A stretch of DNA of 64,000 nt from Thereva unica (Eukaryota > Arthropoda > Insecta > Diptera > Therevidae): assembly GCA_949987705.1 (NCBI GenBank), contig OX465281.1:79430543-79494542 (forward strand), read 5' to 3'. The notes below the pieces were generated by a model. The model did no database searches, had not been told where the DNA came from, and worked only from the letters and a program-made list of their open reading frames with translations. The translations under genes and the position numbers were made by a program. Shown here piece after piece: positions 1-11,092 of this stretch. Position 1 is the first letter of the stretch, and every line of letters begins with the position of its first letter.

Positions 1-150
1 AAGTTAATCCAGTAGATTCCCATAAAAATTTATATCCGTGACTTTGGCTGAATATAATATGACTTTTTTCATATTTGCATAATGTTTAAAATAGCAAAAC
101 TTTCTGTTGCGTGACTATTGCATCAACCCGACGATCTGTACTGTGTAAGT

Positions 151-187
151 AAGGCTATGACAGGAGGAATCAGGAAAGTAAAGAGGG
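151..187 (-). repeat. Fragment of the tRNA-headed SINE
   Basis: A short piece matching the body of the SINE seen complete at 21351-21816 (the 'aaggctatgacag..ggaatcagg' segment). It abuts a LINE fragment on its right. Too short to say more. Confidence 0.6.
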
Positions 188-690
188 AGCGATTCTCTCG
201 ACAAACTCTCTTAGTTTTGATTGCGTTCATACACTCCCGATTAAACCATCTGTTGAGCCTAGGCTTCACAGATTTGGTAGAATGGGGAACGTAAAAATTC
301 ATTCCTGCCTGTATGATCCTGGTGATACGGATAGCGACACAATTGACGTTTTTATTTCGGAAACACCCAGTCAGTCGATTGGAAAAAATGAATAAGCCCA
401 AGCCAATCAGTCTTCCAATAATACCATAGTACATGGAGGGGTGGGAAATTTGAATGAGAAGTTAGCTAACAATAGCCCGAATTACCGATAGGTGAATTGA
501 CGGAGTACCACGCTGGATGTGAAATAAGAAAAAGATCAAGGAGATAGGTTACAACATCATTGACTCCTGTGGGATGATCCACAGTTCGATGTAAATTATT
601 GGTGTCGGCAAAGAGCTCGACGTCTATGCCTGAAACACTGGTGTCATTTGAGTAAGTCAGTTAACTTGTGAACATTGAAATCACCCAGGA
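188..690 (-). mobile_element. Fragment of non-LTR retrotransposon family 1 (endonuclease to early RT linker)
   Basis: This stretch aligns along its length with 45230-45830, the endonuclease/linker part of the longer family-1 copy at 42607-46257. Shared landmarks are the 'cgttcatacactcc' and 'gagctcgacgtc' segments. It has no reading frame of useful length. It lies 3' of copy 964-2812 on the minus strand, which is the wrong order for one element. It is therefore either a second fragment or the product of a rearrangement. Confidence 0.6.
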
Positions 691-694
691 TTGG

Positions 695-963
695 ATGACA
701 AAAAGCCTGAGCCAAACACGCTCCTTTCATTTAAGACGTGGTCAATTTTATTATTTGTTACTCCGTCTGGTTACTGCTACGTGATCTTATGAAAATTGTT
801 GTGCGGGAGAACATTGTTGAACTTATTACCATTGAGTTTGAGTTTGCGGGATCGATCAATCTACCACCTTTGTCATTGGCACCGTAGTGTTGTCTAAACT
901 TTCCTATGATTCCTAGGAACTTCTCTTCTGTTCCTAGTTTAGCATTCATATCTCCCAGTCCAT
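695..963 (-). pseudogene. RTE-like endonuclease fragment
   Basis: Translation of the minus strand gives an apurinic-endonuclease-like stretch with the landmarks LGDMNAKLG, then NDKGGRLID, then MVISST. Those are the GD(F/M)NA catalytic region and the following core of RTE-type LINE endonucleases (often annotated as craniofacial development protein 2-like). Downstream, the frame is stopped at 758-760 before the NQIDH catalytic block. The fragment has no RT. It is a different family from the flanking family-1 pieces and resembles the RTE-like element at 58312-60667 in protein family. Confidence 0.6.
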
Positions 964-2812
964 TTTTTTTTATTTTTTATGTGGCAGTGCTAAGCTTAGG
1001 AGTCACCTAAGGTACGGGGGGGTATTGAAGAAGGTGGTGATGAACCCGGCGTTTCAACTCTTGGATGTTGTAGGAGTTCGGAAATACTGACTGCGAGAGG
1101 TTATTCCACAGTCGAGTTGTTCTATTAACAAACGAATTCATGTCTTGTTGAGTGCGTGAAAGGGGTAGTTTCAGGTGAAGGGAATGAGACGAGTGGGCTA
1201 ATCTGGTGTTGCGGGTATAAGATTGCCGTGGAGGCAGTAGAGCGTTTAACTCGGAGGAGCAGTCACTATGATAGTAGCGATAAAATTTTGTCAGTGCTGC
1301 TACATTCCTACGGTGGCTCAAGGGGTCGATGGTAGAGCAGGCGGTGTCGTCATCAATTAACTTGAGTGCCTTTTTTTGCACCTTATCTAACCATGCCAAG
1401 GTGGTTATTGGGGCGCCGCCCCAAACGAGGGAGTTGTATTCGAGAAGAGGCCGAATGTAGGATTTAAAAATAACAGCACGGGCCGATGGCTGGAGGAGGA
1501 ACTTGCACCTCTTAAGAAATCGGAAATCCCAAGCACTGGGATGCTTGTTTGGCGATTTGGAAAATGTGGTCATTCCATCGCAAGTCTTTGGCTAATGTCA
1601 CGCCTAAGATGTGTAAGGATGGGTCGGCCATTAGTTGAACTCCATCCACTCTCAAGGGTGGAGAGGTGTTGAGCTTCTTTTTGGAGATAAGACAGTACTT
1701 GGTTTTGTCGGAGTTGAATTCAACACGATTCTTCTTTCCCCACTCTAGAATGAGTTCAATGTCGTTATTAATAGAGTTGAACATTAGTTCGCGATCATCA
1801 AGACAGGATCTGGCATGAGTCTGTCTTGTATCGAAGCTGTACGAGTAACGTAGAGTGCCGTCGTCAGCGAAGCTGAGAAGTGGGTTGGAGGGGATTGAAA
1901 AAAGGTCATTTATAAATATGAGAAATAGGGCCGGTGATAAAATTGACCCCTGGGGGACCCCCACAGAGATCGGGTGGGATGCGGATTTGACGCCATCCAA
2001 TACCACTTTGATTGAACGGCCAGAAAGGAAACTCTCAATCCACTTCTGTAGAAGTGAGTCAACTCCAATAGCTTTGAGTTTAGCTAACAGGGCTGAGTGC
2101 CAAACTCTATCGAAAGCCTTGGAGATACCCAGAGCAACCAGTCTAGAGTCACCGGATCCATGCAGACTACGGCTGAGGTGTTCTGTAAGACAGACTAAAA
2201 GATCGCCAGTGGATCTTTTTTGTCGGAAGCCATACTGTCTGTCGTTTATGAGTAGATTGGATTCTAGATATCCCCTAAGCTTTTTGTTGATTATCGTCTC
2301 CATGGTTTTGGAGAGAATAGAAGTAATTGCTATTGGGCGGTAGTTAGAGGGGTCGCTGGAGTCACCTTTTTTCGGTATTGGCTGAACATGGGCAAGTTTC
2401 CAAGAGTTGGGATAAACTCCGGAGAAATATGACAGGGAAAATAATTTGCGCAGAGGTTTAGCCAAAGGTGAGGCGCATTGTTTTAAGACGATAGGGGGTA
2501 TATTATCGGGTCCAGTGGATTTGTTGGCATCGAGCTCTTTGAGGCATCTGTACACCTCGCGAGTCCTGAAAAAAACCCTGTCCATTGAATGGGCGTTACG
2601 CTCGGGAACAGGTGGTAGCACATTAGTTTCGGGTAAAGAAGAATTCGAAGCGAACATAGATGCTAATAAATTGGCCTTGGATTTGCTGTCTGCTATTACC
2701 TTCTCATTGTGAATAAAGGAAGGGGTTGAAGTTGTAGTGAAATTCTTCTTGATGGAACTTACCAAGGACCAGAAGTTTTTGCTACCGGAGGTTGCATTTA
2801 GGAGGTTTTGAC
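964..2812 (-). mobile_element. Non-LTR retrotransposon family 1, copy A (5'-truncated)
   Basis: A minus-strand LINE copy ending at an A-rich tail (complement of 964-981) directly after a 3' end, GCTTAGCACTGCCACAT, that is shared in form with the copy at 42607-46257. It covers the reverse transcriptase and the C-terminal region. Its 5' end stops near 2812, inside the linker between endonuclease and RT. Alignment with copy B shows many substitutions but the same order of motifs. The RT motif set places it in the broad Jockey/CR1/I group; I cannot assign a clade. Confidence 0.8.
1007..2765 (-). pseudogene. Reverse transcriptase ORF of family-1 LINE copy A
   Basis: Two overlapping frames together encode the element's RT. 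The upstream frame (1512-2765, 417 aa) holds the palm motifs in order: NYRPIAITSILSK, SKAFDRVWH (motif A, catalytic Asp), GVPQGSILSPALF (motif B), and SFADDGT (motif C with the Asp-Asp pair), then NSDKTKYCLIS. The downstream frame (1007-1573) holds the C-terminal tail, with SYIRPLLEYNSLVWG and a final HHHLLQYP region. A frameshift near 1540-1570 separates them, so the copy is not functional as one protein. There is no RNase H domain. Transcription would be antisense to the host gene. Confidence 0.8.
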
Positions 2813-3602
2813 TTTGATATTAATATCATTTGACGGTATTAATCTGATGGAGTTAGTTAGCTCCTGATAGAGTTTCGCAATGAGGAAATGATGATGATCG
2901 AGTTTCAGTTTCTCTTGAATTGGGAGCTTGGACGTTTATGAGACTAATGTTATGTAGTCTTGCTTTGTAGCGAAGCGTGCTTATTTTGTTACTTACTGGC
3001 TTAAAATCCAGAATCAGTTATTTCATTGCCTTCTTACGATATCGGAGACCACTGGAGAGTTCCGTGTGGGTTTTAACATCCATTAAGCCACTATGGGTTC
3101 ATTTGTTTTCTGGAAGAGATGTGATCTTTTTCTTTATTTTGTTTTGATATCATTGTTTACAATCGTAAGTATGAATAGGAAAAACCATGTGTTGATATTT
3201 GAATCGAATCGTATTCAGTGGTTAAGCCCCTGGTATTTGCTTCGTTGTGAGGCTCGAAACACTCGCCTCTCCTTCTGTTACTCTTGTAAAGATAAGAGTA
3301 TCCAGGGTCACCTGATGTAAGTCGACATTTTGGGGAGGTGAAGGTGGGATTCGGTAGCATAGAGGAAGATCTTACATCGCTTAGCCCTTAGAAATCATAA
3401 GGCGTCTCTCAGGATTAATCTTAAGGTCCTTGAGTCCGTTACTACCAGTTGCCCCATTTGAGATTTTAATCCTGTCATATGACTTTCTCAAGCGATCTTG
3501 ATTTATGGCATTTGTTTTACTAAAATCTAACTATTTGGTTTAATTTTGTAAGCAGTGTTGTAACAATAATTTTTAAATTAATTTATACTCGTTTGCTTAT
3601 AG
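2813..3602. other. Upstream intron sequence of host gene, nothing recognised
   Basis: About 790 bp between the truncated LINE and the first host exon in the window. I see no conserved coding frame, repeat of the other families, or RNA gene. The last 12 bases before the exon (ending TTGCTTATAG) act as a splice acceptor. Confidence 0.5.
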
Positions 3603-4579
3603 CTCCCAGCCAGAAACCTCCATCTGTACCTGGAAATGCACCCACACCACCACAACCTAGGAGTCCAGTACTGCCATTGCAAAATGCTACTGCCGCAGCT
3701 GAAGTAACTAATCATTTTGCCTCAATAATGCCATTAAAATCAACAAATATAACAAATGAAAATTCCCCAATTTGCTCTGCAAAATCTTCCCCGACGAATA
3801 TCACATCTAATGAAGATTCAGTAGATTCCGTTGCTTGTAAGGTAAGACGAAAACGCAAGCCAAATAAAACTGCAAGAGTACCCAATGACAGCGATGAAAG
3901 CTTGTCGGTTAATGAACAAAATACTGATCCACAAATTAAATCTGATTATAAGAATAAAAGTTTGGAAGACATCTTCGCAGAAAATACAGATTGTAATTTT
4001 AAAACCTCTTACAAAGAAGATTCTATAAATTGCGAAATAGATAAAGAAGCGCTTGATTTTTCTGCACAAATGTTAGTCTCTGAAGATAAAAAAAATCAAA
4101 ATGGATCATCTACGGAGATGAAATCGGTTAACGAGGATCGAGTAGATTTTCAAAAATCTGATGATAATTCTAGCGTGATCGTAGATAACCGTAGCCATAC
4201 AGAAATTAGCTTTCCAGAAGAAAAACAAGTACCAGTAGTTGAAAACGATTCATCCCTTATTAAAGAATTAGACAAACAAATTGTTTCAGGTTCACAAAGT
4301 CCGAGAAAACGTAGTAAGCGGAAGGGTGATTCAGATGACATTGAAACAATAGATAAAATAGCTGCAATGATTGCTAATACAAACGAAAATGACAGCATAA
4401 CAAATTGTACGTTGCAAGCCATTGAACAGTGCGAGATTGAAAACGAGAAAATTGAAACACCGCAAAACAGCACCATTAAAGTGAATGACTTGACTGAAAT
4501 ATTAGGTGAACCAATTACAAAAGAAACTTTCACTAGTCAAAACAATGCGGAAATTACAACCGAAAACTACTATGAAGAG
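3603..4579 (+). CDS. TCF20/RAI1-like ePHD protein, exon (internal, low-complexity region)
   Basis: This exon starts after the acceptor TTGCTTATAG (AG at 3601-3602) and ends at the donor gtaattt at 4580. The first two bases complete a codon split by the upstream intron; the rest is 325 open codons. The protein is disordered in character: a proline-rich start (QKPPSVPGNAPTPPQPRSP), then Ser/Asn/acidic-rich sequence with two basic clusters, VRRKRKPNK and RKRSKRKGD, that look like nuclear localisation signals. No folded domain is visible here. It joins in frame to the next exon (..YYEE|VENKLEE). I place it in the gene because of this clean in-frame splice to the zinc-finger exon. The gene's 5' exons and start codon lie outside the window. 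Confidence 0.75.
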
Positions 4580-4628
4580 GTAATTTGTTTGTTAATGTCA
4601 TTAATGCGATTAATTTATATTCTCTTAG
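4580..4628 (+). other. 49-bp intron of host gene
   Basis: GTAATT..TTCTCTTAG. Both boundaries fall between codons (phase 0), and joining the exons keeps the frame open. The intron itself has in-frame stops if retained: the first reading frame reaches the TAA of AGAAAATAA just past it. Its size is normal for a short insect intron. Confidence 0.75.
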
Positions 4629-5408
4629 GTAGAAAATAAATTAGAAGAAATGTTTGCTGGAATAGATGATGAAAGACCACCTTGTATGGAAGCACCTGTC
4701 ATTGGTTCGGTTGAAAGACAAGTTTCGTTGGCCGTAAATTGTGACCTAGGTCTTGAACTTCCTTTGGTAGATAAAGTTGTAGATCAAGTAAAATCAGCAA
4801 CATCTTCACAAAAGCGACCGCACTCTTCAAATCTTGACCAAAATCTCCCAAAAAAGAAAATGAAAACAACGAAAAAATGCAATAACCAGAAATTCAATCT
4901 AAAATCTAAAATTTCTCCTAAGACGGTAATATTACCAGAAAAAAAGGAAAAACCAAGGGAAGACTTTGATACAAAATATAGAGGCCCCTTAATTCATATA
5001 AAATCAGACGGTTTAATGACTGTCATAAATACTCCTATCACTGAAGATGAAGGTGACAAAAATAATAAAGTGAAAAGGATATTTCATAACCATTGCAACA
5101 CAGAACGTAATAAAATAAGAGGAATGCATATTAGCACACTTAGCACTAAGTATGATGCAGATACTGCAGATATATCGTGGAAGTGTGTTTTTTGTAAAAA
5201 AGGACCACACAAATTAGGACTGGGTGATTTATTTGGACCATATATAATAACAACAACATGTGAGGAGTTTGATTTGAGTCAAAAGGATCCATCAGAAGAT
5301 GAATTCGTAAGTAAGAGAACGAAGGCCGAAATGTTTCAAAAACAATCAAGCAGAATGCCAGTTGTCCCTGCTACAACAACCTTAAATTTTCATTGTAATC
5401 TTAATAAT
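4629..5408 (+). CDS. TCF20/RAI1-like ePHD protein, exon with first zinc pair
   Basis: 260 codons in phase 0. The first ~175 codons are lysine/serine-rich. The key block is SWKCVFCKKGPHKLGLGDLFGPY at about codons 178-200 (broken here by words: the Cys-x2-Cys pair, then LGLGDLFGPY). In TCF20/RAI1-type proteins this 'LGDLFGPY' segment immediately follows the first Cys pair of the extended PHD domain (family knowledge). The tail EEFDLSQKDPSEDEF..NLNN links to the last exon. The end is set by the donor AAT|GTAAGT at 5409. An equally good donor, TTC|GTAAGT, sits at 5307 and is also phase 0, so a 34-residue-shorter splice form is possible. The rest of the zinc module is 48 kb downstream. Confidence 0.75.
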
Positions 5409-5502
5409 GTAAGTGTTTTTATATTTATTCTATTCCATTTTTACTTCTCGCAGCAGTATCGTTGTTTTTCTGGGTCCGTTAAAAAAATTGGCCCTTCAAT
5501 AA

Positions 5503-6463
5503 GGGGCATTCCACCTCAAGTGTTCCCACCTCAGAAACGAAACATTTTTTATTTAAAATTGTAAGTCCGAAGATTTGTTGATAATGGAAAGCAAAGAACA
5601 CGTATCCTTATGTATTTTTTCCGTACTTTCCAAAAAAAATTTATAAACAATTTTCCATGAAATTTAATAACATTTTTTTTAATTTAAACTTTGTTAATAA
5701 CATTTTTTTAACAAGAGCCTGTTGGGATTTGTTTCAAACTTACCTTATAATACGGTTCATTCCCTCCCCTACAAAAAAGTATATATAGTATTTTATGGGC
5801 AAAGTTGAATTTCTTCTCTTTTTGAGGCTCCAAACCCAAAGCGTCTACCGCGCCGCGCCGCGCCTTTCAAAAGATGCCTTGAATCACGCTTTTCTATGAA
5901 TTTCGAACATTTTTACTACTATACACACACACTTATGCTAAAAATAATAAATCGGCGCGCCACAGCTACGTCGCGCGTCGGGCGCGGTAGATGCTTTGGG
6001 TTTGGAGCCTCAAAAAGAGAAGAAACTCAACTTTACCCATAAAATACCATATACACTTTTGTAGGGGAGGAAATGAACTGTATTATAAGCTAACTCTGAA
6101 AAAAATCCCAACAGGCTCTTGTTGAAAAAATGTTATTAACAAAGTTTAAATAAAAAAAATGTTATTAAATTTCATAAAAAAAATTTTATATATTTTTTTT
6201 TGGAAAGTACGGAAAAAATACTTAAAGATACGTGCATGTTGTTTTTTCGTTAGCAACAGCTTTTTGGACTGAGAATTTAATTAAAATCGACGTCCGAAAT
6301 AAAGGGCGAAAATTCAAGCCCCTGTATCACTGCAACCCGTGCATAAATCCGCCCCTCCTTTTCCACAATCAATGTACTCTGATAGTACAACAACTCTACC
6401 AAATATCATCAAAATCGGAAATGTTTCGTTTTTGAGGTGGGAACACTTGAGGTGGAATGCCCC
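5503..6463. mobile_element. 961-bp foldback MITE with TSD ATAA
   Basis: It begins GGGGCATTCCACCTCAAGTG and ends with the inverse, flanked by a 4-bp ATAA duplication (5499-5502, 6464-6467). The two halves are inverted copies of each other over some 350-400 bp, meeting near the GC-rich centre (GGCGCGGTAGATGC and its inverse). The right arm carries an unmatched ~170-bp insert at 6245-6418. It has no transposase. Superfamily is uncertain. Confidence 0.8.
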
Positions 6464-6469
6464 ATAAGC

Positions 6470-8000
6470 AGATTGCACGATTTTTTTATGCAAGTAGTCG
6501 AGTAAACGAAAGTGCTTACTTCTTAGTCCTCAGGGACAGTTCCGATTTTGATTATTTTTTTTAAATGTTTGTTTTTATATATTATTTAAAATCAGAAATA
6601 TTTCAATGTGCGCAATCAAATTAATTGGCCGTACGATTCTCCTAAAAGCCACTCCCTAAATATAAATCCGTTTTGGCTAATAGCTCCTAAACGGTAAGTC
6701 TTATCATACAATACTGTTTACAAAGTTAGTAGATTTTGCGATTATCTACAAAAAAAAAAGATATAATACATTTTCCCATATGAATTGCCATTCATGAAAT
6801 ATCGCCATTTTAAAGATTTAAAGTACTCATGTGCACTCATTCGCAACTTGTATAGGTCATCAGACTTTCAATAAATCCAAGTGGCTAATATTTTCGGGAG
6901 TGATTCCTGGATGTGTTTGTAGAAAAAAATTTAGCAAAATCCCAATATTCTTCGTTTTTCAGGATTTTGCCCATATTTTGAACCTACATATCTTCTAAAC
7001 GGAGTCACTCAAACTCAAGTTTCTGCTTTACGATAATTACTCTAGGAATTATTTAAGTTCAAGTAAATTTAATAAAATACATTTTTTTTTTCTTAAACAC
7101 CGTGCATCTTAGTGGATATTGGAACAATTTTTTTCTCCAAACACATCCAGGCATCACTCCTGAAAATATTAGCCACTTAGGGCCGGTTTCACAGTTAAGA
7201 GTTTAAGTATAGAAATTAACTTAAATTACACTTAATGATACATACTGGTTTCACAGTTGCAACTTAAATTTTACTTAAGTATAATTTAAGTGGCAGTTTC
7301 TCTATACTTAAATTTTTCTTAAGTTAGTATGCATAGAAAATTTAAGCGTCAGTTGAATGCCAGTACATTTCATGCGATTGAAAGAAGTTTTAACATGTGT
7401 AAGTTCATAATTTACAAGTATTGCCGTAAGAAACAATTATAATAGTAAGAATAAGAAGAAGAAAATGCACTGTGAAACCGTATTTCATTTAGTTTAACTT
7501 AAGTGAAAAAATTTACTTAAGTTTAAGGAAAACATACATAAGTATGACTGTGAAACCGGCCCTTAGTCTAACAGAAGATTTATTGAACGTTTGATGACCT
7601 ATACAAGTCCCGAATGAATGCATATGGGTACTTTAAATCGTTAAATTGGCGATATCTCATGAATGGCAATTCGTGGGAAAATGTATTATATCTTCTTTTG
7701 CAGATAATAGCAAAATCTACTAACTTTGTAAACAGTATTATATGATAAGGCTTACCGTTTAGGAGATATTAGCCGAAAACGGATTTATCTCTGGGGGGTG
7801 TCTTTTAGGGGAATCGTACGAACGGCCAATTAATTTAATTGCGCACATTGAAATGTTTCTGATTTCAAATAATATTTAAAAACAAACATTTTAAAAAAAA
7901 ATCATCAAAATCGGAGCTGTCCGTGAGAATTAAGAAGTTTTAAGGATTTTCACACTTCCTTTACTCGATTAAAAGTTGTTGCATATTTTTTCAATATTTT
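6470..8000. mobile_element. Foldback element with ~450-bp arms
   Basis: The left arm (about 6472-6941) is repeated inverted at about 7112-7179 plus 7563-7999. Landmarks are TCGAGTAAACGAAAGTG / CACTTCCTTTACTCGA and the shared GGCTAATATTTTCGGGAGTGA region. A 383-bp MITE is nested in the right arm at 7180. Related sequence recurs at 10106-10250. No coding capacity seen. Confidence 0.7.
7180..7562. mobile_element. Harbinger-type MITE, TSD TTA
   Basis: TIRs read GGGCCGGTTTCACAGT / ACTGTGAAACCGGCCC, with TTA flanking on both sides (7177-7179, 7563-7565). The interior is rich in the word ACTTAAGT in both orientations. A degraded copy of one end lies at 38061-38125. The TWA duplication and the absence of coding fit a PIF/Harbinger MITE. 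Confidence 0.8.
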
Positions 8001-8024
8001 AAAGTAATAATATTTTCCGTGCCT

Positions 8025-8321
8025 TCAAGAGATAGTTATTGTTTGCTCTCTTTGGCCCTCCGCAGGCTTGTGCATCATATCAAAGCAAAAAACTGGTATT
8101 ATTGGCACGGGTGAACAGGAAAACAGTTTTTCACCCAAACATTTTGTGGTTTCATCGCACTCCAGTGTTATGGTGTGTTTTTTAATCTGTTCTGTCTTGG
8201 AACAATAAAAAACGCCAACGTCAATATCATTTGGACTAATTACGGCGTTGGCTGTTTTAATTTCTTCTAATTTTGTATAAAAATCGGTTTTATTTATCTC
8301 TCCATTCGTTTTTTTCGTTTT
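8025..8321 (-). other. Unassigned 98-codon open frame
   Basis: The minus strand is open from a stop at 8322-8324 to a stop at 8025-8027. There is no early ATG, so if it was coding it was an exon or an internal piece. The translation is not low-complexity: it contains FYCSKTEQIKKHTITLECDE, then a Cys-bearing segment and HKPAEGQREQTITIS at the end. I do not recognise the family. It lies just outside the long-TIR element at 8342. It could be a captured host exon, part of a transposon protein or chance; the balanced composition in an AT-rich setting makes chance less likely. Confidence 0.35.
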
Positions 8322-8952
8322 TCATTCAGGAAATAAAATAGTCCAAGAGCTAATGACAGATTTGCAAAGTGATTTTGCAGAGGATGGGCCTTTGATATAT
8401 GTTAGATTACGTAAAGCACTACTGATTAAGACTAATCGCCAATTCGAGTCTACTTAAGTTTTAATTTTATGACCTTTTGAACTTGTAGATTTTTTGACCA
8501 TGAAAAAAGTGATATTGCAGAGGATGGGACTTGGTATATAGGTAAATTGGGTTGCTCCCACCTCATATTCCGATTGCCATCTCGTTTGGAGGTTAGGTTT
8601 GAATTTTGGGAATTTTTGAAAATGTCGGTTTGGTCCAGTTGAACAAAGTGATATTGCAGAGGATGGGATTTGGTATAATGGTGAGATAGACCACCAATAG
8701 CCCAAATTCGGGTGCCCATCTCATATGTAATCAAGGTTTCCATTTTGGCGGCTTTTGATTTTGTAGCCATTTTGGGTATGACCCAAGTGATTTTGCAGAA
8801 CCCAAAATTTGGACCATAGGTTCTTGGTATCTACCAAATGATACATTTTCAATCCCATCTCCTTTCCATCAATATTTTCAGTTAAATTGAGAAAAATTGG
8901 TTGATTGACGTCAGAGCAAAATTCTAATGAAGTCCTCTAACTAAATATTAAC

Positions 8953-9235
8953 TCCTAAACTAATTATCGCAGACCAACGTTATTAGATTCATATTTTAGT
9001 TAAATGTGTATTATTTTATTTAGCATAAAGAGCAAAAACTTCAGTGATTTCGCTTATAAGATATGTATATTAGGTTCAAAATATGAGCAAAATGCTAAAA
9101 TATTAGGATTTTCCTCACGCTTTTAAATAAATACCTTCTTAACGGAATTCTTTTCTTAATATCAAATAAAATAATACACATTTATCTAAAATATGAACCT
9201 AATATGTTGGTCTACGTTAATTAGTTTAGGAGTTA
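8953..9235. repeat. 283-bp palindrome
   Basis: The start AACTCCTAAACTAATTATCG and the end (inverse) form a hairpin with arms of ~80 bp; both arms carry CATATTTTAG/CTAAAATATG and AATGTGTATTATTTTATTTA. Central ~110 bp unpaired. Confidence 0.65.
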
Positions 9236-9255
9236 TTCAAGTTTAAGTAGATTTT

Positions 9256-10101
9256 AAAAAATATATGAGTAAAAATTTCTAAAATGTATCACTAAAAACC
9301 GAAGATTCATAATTTATAATGAATTTATGCTTAATCGGTAGGTTATTATGCACACAATCATGCCACGAAATAGTTTTGTAAAAAAAAAATTAACAAAATT
9401 ATAAACAAATTAATTTTAAGAGCATTTTTATTTTGAAAATTTTTTGTAACCAGCCGAATTAATATTGTTTGCTCATCACAACGTCGCATAAACATTTGTA
9501 ATTTAATAAAATTGTTAAACTACATCAAAATTTCTATTTAACAATGACATGTATGTGTTTGTTTTTGTTTTTTGTTGCGTTTTTGCATACAAAACAAATA
9601 GCAGTCGACGGCGCGGTGTGCAAACATGGCGTTGAGTGGTTTTCCTTGCAATGAAACGCTATAACTTTGTTGAGAAAAGTGGCACGTGAGTTTTTTCAAC
9701 GGATTATGATTCTGCTTCTTAATTTCCTATTGAAACATTTTTTTTTTTTGAATTTTTACCTAGCGAAGAACACCTTTTTTTTTCATTTTACATCTTCTTT
9801 TGTTATTAACAATTATGAAATATTCACTTTTTTTATACTTTTTTCAATTATTCCTAAAATTCAATCTTTCATCTAAGCAACGACGTTGTGATGAGCAAAC
9901 AATATTAATTCGGCTGGTTACAAAAAATTTTCAAAATAAAAATGATCTCAAAATTAATTTGTTTATAATTTTTTTTTACAAAACTATTTCGTGGCATGAT
10001 TGTATGCATAATAACCTACCGATTAAGCATAAATTCATTATAAATTATGAGTCTTCGGTTTTTAGTGATACATTTGAGAAATTTTTACTCATATGTTTTT
10101 C
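9256..10101. repeat. Foldback repeat with ~235-bp arms
   Basis: 9256-9490 is repeated inverted at 9880-10101. Landmarks are ATCATGCCACGAAATAG and CATCACAACGTCG with their inverses. The centre (9500-9880) is T-rich. No coding is seen. Confidence 0.65.
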
Positions 10102-10256
10102 TTTCGTAAACACCCTGTATCTAGTGGGTAGTGGGGATAGGTTCCTCTCTAGAGCTTTTTTTTTTCTCCAAATACATCCAATCACCCCTAAAAATATTAG
10201 CCACGTTGTCCAACAGAGAATTTATTGAACGTCTGAAGACAACTTTCGGATTAGGG

Positions 10257-11092
10257 GGTATAGTCCATTCAAAAGGCGGGGGGGGGGTGTTCCAAAATAA
10301 CACCGTTAAGAAAATCGAACCGTAAACGTTTTTGGGGTCGCTGATCACAAAAATCGAGGTCCCGCGGTCCTAAAATTAGGGCGTCACCCCTAAAAATGCA
10401 AAAAACACCCTTTTTAGGGGGTTTTCGCGATTATTTCAGTAATAATGAAAACTAATGCAATGAAATGCACTTTTTTTTAATATTTATTTGCGAAGGTGGT
10501 TGATTTATACTAAATTAAGGCGAACTTAATGGTAGGGGGTACTCCTAAAGGGTTGAAACTACCCCTAAATTGGCGAAAAATGGCAAAAATTGTAAAAAAA
10601 AAAAAAATGTTCTTCAAGTTTATGCTTCAAATTCGATTGTGGGCGTACTGTCAGACAAAAATAAATTATTTTCAACCCTTAAGGGGTTAAAATTACTCCT
10701 ACAATATAGTTCTTTAAAAATTAACCGTGGGGGGGGGGGTGTTCCAAACAACACTTTTTTTTACAATTTTTGCCATTTTTCGCCAATTTAGGGGTAGTTT
10801 CAACCCTTTAGGAGTACCCCCTACCATTAAGTTCGCCTTAATTTAGTATAAATCAACCACCTTCGCAAATAAATATTAAAAAAAAGTGCATTTCATTGCA
10901 TTAGTTTTCATTATTACTGAAATAATCGCGAAAACCCCCTAAAAAGGGTGTTTTTGCATTTTTAGGGGTGACGCCCTAATTTTAGGACCGCGGGATCTCG
11001 ATTTTCGTGATCAGCGACCCCAAAAACGTTTACGGTTCGATTTTCTTAACGGTGTTATTTTGGAACACCATAACGCGCGTTTTGAATGGACT
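10257..11092. mobile_element. Foldback element, CGAAGGTGG/ACACCGTTAAG family
   Basis: The outer ends GTCCATTCAAAA and TTTTGAATGGAC match, and arms of ~350 bp pair across a centre near 10690. Shared landmarks are AACACCGTTAAGAAAATCGA, AGGTCCCGCGGTCCTAAAAT and AACCCCTTAAGGG-like words. The same family makes up 46258-48373. Confidence 0.75.

Noticed and set aside
3093..3360. Short overlapping frames on both strands upstream of the first host exon
   Set aside because: Low complexity, no motif, no splice signals joining them to the host exon.
5454..6520. A possible small coding exon after acceptor CTTCTCGCAG at 5453
   Set aside because: The 45-bp gap before it is in frame, but the exon would be cut by the MITE at 5503, and the sequence right of the MITE belongs to the next foldback arm, so no donor remains in unique DNA.
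8450..8770. 106-codon minus-strand frame, mirrored at 12181-12501 on plus
   Set aside because: Both are the same inverted-repeat arm; the residues simply spell out the repeat and match no family.
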